Below, piece after piece: positions 55,021-64,000 of a stretch of 64,000 nucleotides of DNA. Origin of the DNA: Grifola frondosa (taxonomy: Eukaryota > Basidiomycota > Agaricomycetes > Polyporales > Grifolaceae); assembly GCA_001683735.1 (NCBI GenBank), contig LUGG01000001.1:1550001-1614000 (forward strand), given 5' to 3'. Within the stretch, counting starts at the first letter, position 1, and every line of letters begins with the position of its first letter. The notes under the pieces were generated by a model that worked only from the letters and a program-made list of their open reading frames with translations, was not told the origin of the DNA and ran no database searches. The position numbers and the translations under genes are program-made.

Positions 55021-56882
55021 ATGTTCACCTCTCGACAGATCGCACGAAGGATCCCTCTCCGGTCTCCTCGACGATGGGCACATTCGCTTCCCCAGCTTAA
55101 CTCCGTCACCAAGGAAGACCTCGCGCACTTCTCCAAGATCCTGCCGCCCTCTGCCATCCTCTCTACCCTCTCCGCCACCCCGACGCCTGCTTCGGAGCTC
55201 GAGCCGTTCAATAATGACTGGATGAACAAGTACCACGGGAAGTCGACGACGGTGCTGAAGCCGCGGAACGTGAAGCAGGTCAGCGAGATCGTCAAGTGGT
55301 GCAATGAGCGCCGGATAGGCATCGTACCACAAGGCGGCAACACGGGCCTCGTCGGGGGGAGTGTCCCCATCAAGGACGAGCTCATTCTTAGCCTGTCCAA
55401 CATGGCCAGCATCCGCTCCTTCGACGACGCTTCTGGTGTGTAGCCGCATGCCTCACTGCTAGTCCTTCACAGGGCTCACGCATTTCCGCGCAGGCATCTT
55501 GGTGGCTGATGCTGGGTGCATCCTCCAGTCTCTGTCGGACTATCTGACGCCGCTCAACCATGTGGTACCGCTCGATCTCGGAGCGAAGGGCAGGTACGAT
55601 ATCAAAATTCTGAACAAAAGATTATTCTCGCTGAACCCCTGTGGTGCAGTTGCCAGATCGGCGGGAATGTCTCCACGAATGCCGGCGGTCTCCGTCTACT
55701 ACGTTATGGCTCTCTTCACGGTTCGGTCCTAGGATTGGAGGTTGTCTTGCCAGACGGTACAATATTGGATCAGCTCACGACGCTCCGGAAGGATAACACC
55801 GGTTCGTCCCTCTGATGCGTATCTATTTCTGCGCATTGAATGTATACAGGCTATGACTTGAAGCAGCTGTTCATTGGCGCGGAGGGTACACTTGGGGTCG
55901 TGACCGGCGTGTCCATCCTGGCGGCACCTGCTCCACAGGCGTCCAATAACATCATGCTTGCACTGCCGAAGTTCGATAATGTGCTCCCTCTGTACAGGGA
56001 GGTCAAGAAGCAATTATGCGAGATTCTGTCGGCATTCGAGTTCATCGATAGGACGGCGTACGACCTCGGAGTGAAACACGGACAAGGTCGTGCGCTGGAC
56101 TCTGAGGTCGTTGAGGGCGCCGAGTGTTTCGTGCTAGTAGAGACCAGCGGTGGTAATCGGGAACATGATGAAGAGGTATAATTCTTATTTCTTTTCATTC
56201 ATGATGCGACGAATTCTGATTGCCGACGTAGAAATTGAACAATCTGCTGGAGAGCCTGTTGGACGTGGACCATCCGCTCATTAACACCGGCGTGCTTGCG
56301 TCGTCACCTGCACAATTCTCTTCGCTTTGGGCGATTCGGGAAGGGCTCACGGAGGCCATGTCAAAAGAGGGGAAGCCGTACAAATATGACATATCGGTGC
56401 CTCTGCATAAATTCAAGGAGGTTGTCGACAAAACAAGGGATCACATCAAGGAAATGGGACTGCTGCATGACGGCGCAGTCAAGTATGTCGTTGGGTACGG
56501 GCACGTCGGTGATGGTGGGTGGACATACATAGGTTTCTCATGCAGTAGACTGATGTCCGGTTGGCCCTGGTGTGCTAGGAAATTTGCACCTGAACGTGGT
56601 GGCGAGTGAGTACACGCCCGAGATCGAAGCCGCTCTGGAGCCGTTCGTATACGAATTGGTCGGTAAGTACATGCCACATCTCTCTTGCGCCGTTCCGTCT
56701 GTGACACATGTCGCCGAATAGCCACATACAGGGGATCTGTGTCTGCAGAGCATGGTATTGGGGTGATGAAGACACATGCGCTGCAGTACTCGAAAGATGC
56801 GACGAGCATTGAGTTGATGAAGAGGATCAAGCATCTGTTTGACCCGAAGGGGATCATGAACCCGGGAAAGGTGCTTGTATGA
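55021..56882 (+). CDS. DLD2: D-2-hydroxyglutarate dehydrogenase (FAD-linked, mitochondrial)
   Basis: Oxidises D-2-hydroxyglutarate to 2-oxoglutarate with FAD, feeding electrons to an acceptor. ATG 55021; the N-terminus [20 protein letters not shown] is an Arg-rich mitochondrial presequence. FAD domain: [36 protein letters not shown] (pyrophosphate loop), [50 protein letters not shown]-oxidase C-terminal domain: [17 protein letters not shown] (conserved metal/substrate His residues) and [16 protein letters not shown], ending [10 protein letters not shown]. Introns (for example near 55596-55651 and 56513-56578) are short and in frame. Intact. Yeast DLD2/DLD3 and human D2HGDH are equivalents. 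Confidence 0.93.
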
Positions 56883-57144
56883 GCGGGGAGTCGTGCGATC
56901 GTATCTGTATCACTTGCGTATCTATGAGAGCATGTATTGTATATGACAGTCCCACATATGACCCAGCTCGAGCTGAGTGACCAAGTGTTGTGGCGCGCGC
57001 CTACAGATGCCGAGTGGCGCACGTGGCGACCAAACAAGCCTAACTCAGCAAGCAAGGACCCTAACCTGATCGTGGCGTAACCAAACTCTAACCCCCGTGC
57101 AAGGTTACTGAACTCCCGTCGTCCATCCAGCACCCACGAGAGAC

Positions 57145-59191
57145 ATGGTACGCCTCTTTCCTGCCCTATGAGTCTCTGCCGCGCCCCCCTCACCCCGATC
57201 TGGTGTCCCCAGCCCATCTTCCAGGACAGCAACGGCTTTGCCATCAAGTTTTTCATCCAGAAGGACATCCCCCAGGAGATACAGGCTGAAGTCTGCGAGA
57301 CCATCGCAGTCAGTCTCCCCGCTCTCTTCTCTCAACGTCGTTCGCTAATGTAGACATAGGGCCTCGGTGGTCGGGTCGAACCGAAAGTGCCGCGCGCTGG
57401 ATACGTGCTCATCCAGCCTGGCACAGCCGAGGAGGAACGCCTGCGCCTCTGCTGGTCCACCCCAGAGCGTCCAGAGAGGCACTTTGTGCCCTATACCTAT
57501 GTGGAGGCGTGCAAGATTTCGGGGATGCTGCTCAAGCAGATATTCGTGCATGATGGACACCCTATTCGTATGCACATCGATTCCAGCATCGCTAACGTGA
57601 ATGTTCGCGCTGCGCTGAGCACACGTATCATGGTCCGTACATCTATTTCATCCTCTATCATGCTTTCCAGGGGTCTGTGGGTGCACCTGCGATGCGCAAC
57701 CCCGTTACATCGTAACCATGTGCTTATTTACCGTTCCGCAGCACTCTGGAGGCGATCCCACGGCTTCAGCTCAGTCTGCCAAGGTCATTCTTGCGGACCC
57801 AAACACCGAGATATTTCAGCACCTCGTCAAGACCTACCAGGGCGAGCCCGATAAATACGTCGAGTCCTACCTCTGGGTCAAGAAGTGCATCGAGAAGGGA
57901 CAGGTCATCTACACCCCCGTGGTGTACAAAAATCCGGGAGGACGGCGCCCGGGAGAAGAGTGCGTTATCTGTCGTACGATTTCCTTCAGTGGCGTTGATG
58001 ACGTGTCCCGTCACAGGAGAACACAATTCACCGAAACAGACGAAGAACACTTGTGCAACTGGATTGCCGCGAAGATCCCGTACAAGGAGACTGGGGGGAG
58101 AACGGGAAACAGGCTGTACCAGCAGCTCTGCGAAATGGTACGCAGCCCCCCACTCGCATCACGCACCCGCCACTAAACGCCCGCCGCAGGCGAGTGATCC
58201 CGAGTTCGCCTGGGTCACCCGCCACACCTGGCAGTCGTGGCGCGAGCGCTACAAGAAGAACGCGACGCGGCTCGATGCCAAGATCTCCGAGATCGTCGAG
58301 CAGAAGAAGCCAGCACACGGCGAGAAGGGACAGTACGGCTACGTCCGCCGACCAGAGGAGAAGCCCAAGCGTGCCCGCAAGAAGGGGCGCATGCTCAACG
58401 ACGTCAGCGACGCGACCTGCATCGACGGGCCCCTGCCGCCCCTCGCTGGGCCCTCGGCCATCCAGGAGCTCATCGAGCCGTATACGATACCTATGCCCGT
58501 TCCGCTGCCCGGCGTCGCCGCCATGCTTGGTGCCGTCGGCGGCCCGAACGACGGGTACAACGGCATGGTGTATGCTTCCGGGCCGGCGTCTGTCTTCCAG
58601 CATATCCAAGTCCCGACTGGGTGCCCTGTGGACGTCGAGGGTCGCGCGGCAGAATGCGGTGGAAGAGGAGATGGAGGACGAGGAGAGCGACTGGCAGATC
58701 CGCGAGGGACATGCCCCGCCGCCGCCGTGGGCGAAGCGAAAGGCGGATGAGAACGAAGACGGGGCGAACAAGAGGCAGCGAACTCAGTTCGTGGTGTTTC
58801 ACGATTTATTTTTGGCATTTGTCACTCATGCATGGACAATAGTGACAGCCCCCAGGTGCAGCCGCCCCCGATGGAACAGTGCGCGCTGCATGTGGTGGAC
58901 CAGGCCATCCACGACGTCGCTCGCGAGTTCCGCTTCACCGTCGAAGAAGTCCAGGAATATTACGACAAGTGCGGCGACGTCAACCGCACAAGGGCGCGGT
59001 TCAGGAAAATGCGGGAGGCGTTATCTGCCTTCGAGGACGAAGACGGGCACCCGCTATCTAATTTCTCATCTCATTTCTCCCAGGGTTGTTCACGAATGTT
59101 TTGCTCTCATATGCCTTCCTTGTTCGAGTATATATGGCTTTCGATTGCTTACCTGTATATGTGGCTTGTTCACGCGACCGCTCATTTATAA
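57145..59191 (+). CDS. RAP1: Telomere protein RAP1 (BRCT plus Rap1 Myb domain)
   Basis: Shelterin-type protein of telomeres. The first coding exon is only the ATG at 57145; the intron GTACGC...CCCCAG then joins to PIFQDSNGFAIKFFIQKDIP. The N-terminal region (residues 1-120: GLGGRVEPKVPRAGYVLIQP; YVEACKISGMLL) has a BRCT layout. RTQFTETDEEHLCNWIAAKI, GNRLYQQLCEM and TRHTWQSWRERYKKN form the Rap1-type Myb domain, with its diagnostic HTWQSWR.RY. A basic linker (RRPEEKPKRARKKGR) and Pro-rich and acidic regions follow. At the end is a helical segment (ALHVVDQAIHDVAREFRFTV; EEVQEYYDKCGDVNRTRARF) that may be the C-terminal interaction region. The frame is uncertain near 58640 and 58800; the stop at 59191 is provisional. 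Confidence 0.83.
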
Positions 59192-59235
59192 TGATTACTT
59201 TCATAACTGTGAATATGTTGGATTGCCTATCGAAC

Positions 59236-60726
59236 TCAGGGATCGAAATCTGTGAGTAACTTGTAATCCACAGCTCGTACAGGCGCCGAAGGGCTGTCGA
59301 ACGGTTTTCTCCGCCTGAAAAACAACATCGTGTGAGTATCTGTACAGGAGGACAATCGAAAGACTCACTTCTCGCCTGCAGCAGCAGAGGGAAACGATCC
59401 AAAGAGGTCAGGATGTTTCGGAAAGGGCGATTCGCTACAAAGAAGAGGTTGTGAGATTGTATAACAATGTTGTGGAGATGCCTACCTAAAGTACGGATGC
59501 TTGAGTGCTTCCTCAGCGGATATCCTCCTCTCGGGGTCATATGTGAGTAGACGCGACATCAAGTCGATGCCTGCAGCAGTGATATATTGGAACTTCTGGC
59601 GAATTGTGGTGGATGTGGTGGTGGGAGATTGATCGTCTTGGCAAGGGGGAGTGCATTATAATCTGGCCAAGAGGACGTCGTTGGAGGACCAAGTAACTTG
59701 AAGATCATCGACAGCAGCTCAATCTCCCCCTTCGCTTGGAAGAGAGGCTCGTTCAAGAGAAGTTCTGCGAAAATGCACCCGACGGACCACATGTCGACGG
59801 CCGTCGAGTATGTGGTTGCCCCCAGCAAGATCTCAGGCGCCCTGCGTCAAGTGGTGGAGACAGTGTGGAGACCGTGAATACAGATATTGTCGCACATACC
59901 GATACCAGAGCGTGACGACGAGCTGCGTCAAGCCGCCGACGCCGACGGGGTCGCCGTACCGCCGCGCGAGGCCAAAGTCGGCCACTTTGATGGTGCCGCG
60001 GTTGTTCATGAGTAAGTTGCTGGTCTTCAGGTCGCGGTGGAGGATCCATCGCTCGTGGCAGTGTGCCACGGCGGAAAGTAGCTGGAGCATGAGGGTCTTG
60101 ATCTCCGACTGGAGGAACGGAGAGGGCATCACGGTCAAGAGCGTCTTCAGGTCGTGTTCGATGAAGTCCATGACGATGAACACCCTTTGGGCATGTTATT
60201 GGTGGAGGTACTCGAGTATAGCACATGGACACGTACTGTGTCAGGGTATCGCCGACTACTACCTCTCGGATGCCCACCACATTCTCGTGTTTACATACCA
60301 TCAGCGCATTGATTTCGCGCAGTGCGGTGATGGGGAAACCGTGCTTCTCCTCTTCCAGTTTCAGCTTCTTCAGCGCAACTATATCTCCGGTTTCCTTGTC
60401 CCGAGCTCTGAATACGACGCCGTACGAGCCTTCCTCAATCGAGTTCAGCCTTTCGTAGCAGTAAACGGAGCGAGAGGGAAGCAGGGGTGGGTGGTGTGTC
60501 CGAGGGGGACATAGATGCTATGTGAAGGACGTGTTCGTTCTGCGCTGAGCTGAGAGCGTTTGGGTGTCTCGGCACGCTGTGATGTAGGTTCAGGACTCTT
60601 GGGTACTTTAGATTTCGTACGACGCTTGGCTACCAGTTGTGGCTGAATAGGCTGCTCGCTCTCGTCGTCGGCATCCCAACGCGAGCGTTTGCGAGAAGGA
60701 GTCGACGGCCCAGCAGAATCCGACAT
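59236..60726 (-). CDS. Cyclin-dependent kinase, CDK10/CDK11 (PITSLRE) type
   Basis: Nuclear CDK linked to transcription and splicing. Read leftward from ATG 60726 ([20 protein letters not shown]). A disordered N-terminus of about 90 residues leads to [43 protein letters not shown] (the cyclin-binding helix, PITALRE where CDK11 has PITSLRE), [32 protein letters not shown] with [46 protein letters not shown], and a tail ending [15 protein letters not shown] at 59236. All catalytic residues are present. CDK10 and CDK11 cannot be separated by eye; the FPITALRE helix leans to this pair over CDK9/12. Short introns, in frame where checked. Its upstream region (143 bases) is shared with NUP155. Confidence 0.87.
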
Positions 60727-60869
60727 GAGGAGGCTTCGAGGTGAGTGGCAACTGTGGAAAAGACAAAAAGTCGCGTATAGGCGCGCACGGCGTGATCGGT
60801 CTCCACTTGCAGTCTTGTTCTTCGCGTGCACCGCAATTGTCGGACAAGCCCCCTCAGCTGCCTCATATC

Positions 60870-63800
60870 ATGGCGACCTCGCAGAATTTTGCATCCACTT
60901 CTGCTGCAGGTGCCGCGCTCGCACACATGGACGGCAAATCTCGCCATGCACAGACCGTATCGCGTCCAGCACCCGCACTGGACATGCCCGCGCTCCAGAG
61001 TGCCAGTCGCGTTCTGCAAGACCAGTTCGCCAAGGATGCGCAAATAATACCTGACCTGGGAGACATGTTTACCATCCGTATGTTTCGGCGAACTCGTGCT
61101 GCCAGGCTGAGTTGATGTGCTGAAACGTGGGGCAGCCGGTTTGCAGTCGTCTGCATCATACAGTGTCTTCCCGGACGACCATCGCGTTCCATTCCAGAAG
61201 AAGAGGTTCATCAGTATACCAGAGGGTTTATTTCAGTACTATAATAGTATGTTTTTCTGTTTTAACGACGAGTTGGTGCTGATAGTGGCGTAGCCACTGA
61301 GGTCTCCTCGCATATGGGTTTGCTGCCTGGGATTGAGCGCGTGTGGGTTTCGATTGACCATAACCTATTTTTGTGGGACTACAACGAAGGGTGCGTCTCA
61401 GAAAATCCTCAGCGTGACGGTATATCACACTCATAGGTTTTCTAGTCAAGAGCTGAGCTCTTTCTCCGACCAACCGGACGTGATCACGCATGTCGCGCTG
61501 GTAAACCCGAAACCCGGCGTGTTCATCGACGACATCACGTCCCTCCTTGTTATCTGCACCCCCCTCACAGTCCTACTCATCGGCGTATCCACGCACACGA
61601 TAACTGGGCCCAACAACCGGCCTCGGAAAGAAATCAAACTTTATGCCACCGATATGGCAGTCTCCTGTGATGTTGAGATGACGAGTGTTATTGGGACATC
61701 AGAGGGTCGCATATTTATGTGTGGTGCCCAGGATGGGAATTTATATGAGCTCCATTACCAGGAGAAGGAAGGTTGGTTCGGGAAGAGGGTACAGCTGATC
61801 AACCATTCGGTCGGAGGCGTGCAGAGTCTCTTACCTCGTCTTGGCGTGCCGACATTAGAAGGTGAGCATCGAATTTTAGTCATAATTGTCAATACTATAA
61901 CATTCACGCAGAGCGAATCATCTCTGTGGTGTCGGACCCCGTCAGGAATTATTTCTACACCTTGACAGCGAAAAACACAATTGGAGTCTACAAAACGAGC
62001 GGCGACAAAAACGTTCAACTCATCCAAACCATCTCGAATCTCTATAAAGCTGCTCAAGACAAGGCACCTGGGTCTCCTGCCCTCACTCCGCAGAATTTCC
62101 AAATTGCCGCGCTGCATGTCATCCACCCGAGTGAATCTCGTTCTGGTGTTCAACTCTTTGCCATCACTGCCAATGGCGTGCGTTTGTACTTTTCTCCCGC
62201 TTCGTTCGCATCGAGCTATGGGTGGAGTACAAGCGCTGCGCCCGGTGCATCTCGTCCCTACAGCTCATTCATGTCAGATTACCTCCTCCCAACCTCCTCC
62301 ATCCTGACGAGCAGTCAAATCCTTACCGGATGGCGGTGCCCCAAGGCTACCGGATCCCCCAAGATGCTCAACCTTCCACCTCGCGGCCTTACGTCCTTTC
62401 AGGCATAGAGACTACGTGCTACAACCTCGGTCTTACAATCGCTGCGCAAGCGGGCGACACCGAAACGGAAGACTACATTCTGTGCATGTCTCCTGACCTC
62501 ACTCGAATTGGGTCCCTTGGGCAGCTTCATGGACCGCCGTTACCAACATTACAAGCGCCAGCCCAATACACAAGTCCTGCCTATGGCACGCTTCCCGGTC
62601 CAACTCGTCCTCCTTTGACAGAGCATGCCGCTCTGCTCAGCATCATCGGGCGTGTATGGGATCTGGCACCCGTTCCCCGCTCTGCATACTCATTAGCAGC
62701 GTCTGCACCATCCAGTGCACCTACACCGGTTGTTACCAATGAATTGGCGTACCAGTTCTGCGAACCTCCTCGCCTATTCATGATTCTGACCAATAACGGA
62801 CTATCATTCTTGGCCAAGAGGCGAGCGCTGGACTACCTCAAGGATGTCATCGAGGAATTCCAAGTGGAAGGCAATGCCCAACCACTTATTGAGTTCCGTG
62901 ACAGGTAATTGCCATTTAATTTGTATCTTTTGTTTCGTGCTCATTCTTGTAGCTTTGGCCGAGACCAGACATGTGGGATGCTCTTGGCTATGGCCAGCGG
63001 CAATACATTCCTGGACCTTACCTCAGACCAACAGGTCAGTGGCAATATCAGTACAGTAAGTCCCGACCTTGCCGCTGTAGCCAGGCAAGCATTCTATGAC
63101 TTTGGCGAGCGTCCTATGTGGACGGAGAGGGTCACGTACGGCACAAGTGCGTCTTGATTGTACTGGATCGAAATGTCCGTCTAACATTCAATAGGTGACG
63201 GCTCTGGCACAGCCATTTTCAGCGGTCGACGGGAGGGCCTTGCGATGTATTTCGCCAGGCTTGTACGACCCTTCTGGAAGGATAAACTGACGAAACCGGG
63301 GTTAGTGACCGGAGCTCATGCGCAATCCTTCATGACTGACTGTCTGTAATTGCGTAGGCTGCTTGGATTGCATGCTTTGAATGTCTTGGAGGATGTTCTT
63401 GTCACAGTTCAGAAGAATCTGTTTGCTCTGAAGACGCTTCTCGACGAGAACCCATATTTGTTCCACTCGGCGCCTAGCGACCATGCAGGCGCGCGATCCG
63501 CAGCTGCCAGTGAGCAAGAGGCGTGGAAGGTTTTTGCTACTGTCCCTCGTAATTATGACTTGTCGACTGAACTGTGTCTCTCAGGTGGAACAGAGCTCCG
63601 TTTCGCAGCTGCTCAGCCTCTTAGGCCGAACAATAGAGGCGATATCCTTTGTGCTGCTTCTCAATGATCATAAGTTGGGAGAGCTCATCTCACAGTGAGT
63701 CTGTTCGTTATGAAATGTCTTTAAGCTTCCTGATTTGTCGTTTTCGCTAGATGCGAGCCTGATATCCAGAAATTGGTTACTTCTCTCACCTTTGAGGACC

Positions 63801-64000
63801 TGATCACGGACGCGAAGGGTGTATCTGCATCTCGTGCTCTAGTTAATGTAGTTATCAACCAGCAAATTGGTCAGCAAATAAGTGTAAGTCGCAGACTCGC
63901 TACATATGCTGACGCTTATTTATATATATGTTGTCTAGGTTGACACGATCAGCGAGGTGTTGCAGCAGCGCTGCGGTTCATTCTGCAGTACAGACGATGT
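60870..64000 (+). CDS. NUP170: Nucleoporin NUP155/NUP170, 3' end off the window
   Basis: Large inner-ring scaffold nucleoporin: N-terminal beta-propeller plus helical solenoid. ATG 60870 (MATSQNFASTSAAGAALAHM). Motifs typical of Nup155: ASRVLQDQFAKDAQIIPDLG, MGLLPGIERVWVSIDHNLFL-WDYNEG, VALVNPKPGVFIDDITSLLV, IGTSEGRIFMCGAQDGNLYE, YQEKEGWFGKRVQLINHSV, ISVVSDPVRNYFYTLTAKNT, and further on LFMILTNNGLSFLAKRRALD and ERPMWTERVTYGTS. Introns of 50-60 nt split it. It continues past 64000, so perhaps the C-terminal half is missing. The 61,080-61,290 stretch needs careful splicing but carries pieces of the conserved VFPDDHRVPFQKKRFI region. Confidence 0.9.

Noticed and set aside
1..64000. CRISPR arrays, rRNA, bacterial operons, retroelement polymerase genes
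   Set aside because: None seen: no regular spacer-repeat arrays, no reverse transcriptase or integrase (DDE) motifs in the frames I read.

Overview
The window is nuclear DNA of a filamentous basidiomycete, most likely an Agaricomycete. The evidence is densely packed genes split by many 50-60 nt GT-AG introns, a FunK1-type fungal protein kinase, an XPG/GEN1-like nuclease of the family expanded in mushroom-forming fungi, and a fungal tyrosine recombinase. I see no bacterial operon logic, CRISPR array, rRNA or convincing tRNA gene. The species cannot be named from sequence alone.

Layout. 1-12.4 kb holds a type IIC P-type cation ATPase (3' end off the left edge), an unrecognised helical protein, Pol III subunit RPC5, a seven-helix-like membrane protein, the AK6/FAP7 adenylate kinase and a DUF7726-like protein. 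13-18.5 kb holds an intact FunK1 kinase, the INO80 subunit IES2 and a decayed second FunK1 copy. 18.7-20.05 kb holds a secreted Ser/Thr-rich protein. 20.3-27.85 kb is an accessory island bounded by inverted copies of a 27-bp perfect repeat. It carries an XPG/GEN1-like nuclease with one net frame shift, a tyrosine recombinase and a divergently transcribed SAP-domain protein. I regard this as the most interesting part of the window.

28-44.4 kb returns to core genes: cyclin H, a CNH-like protein, TFIIIA, an alginate-lyase-like secreted enzyme, Rab5, a HAD-fold protein lacking the usual nucleophile, and a divergent casein kinase 1. 44.6-64 kb holds an alpha-arrestin, a DUF1764 protein, the ARID subunit SWI1, a WD40 protein, an acidic SIM-rich protein, D-2-hydroxyglutarate dehydrogenase, the telomere protein RAP1, a CDK10/11-type kinase and the start of nucleoporin NUP155/170.

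Functional themes are transcription and chromatin (RPC5, TFIIIA, cyclin H, the CDK, SWI1, IES2), the nuclear envelope and telomere (NUP155, RAP1) and DNA processing in the island. Several core genes carry single-base frame breaks next to G/C/A homopolymers. I read these as consensus errors more than true pseudogenes, so protein ends should be treated with care. Exon joins given below were worked out by eye from splice signals and frame.
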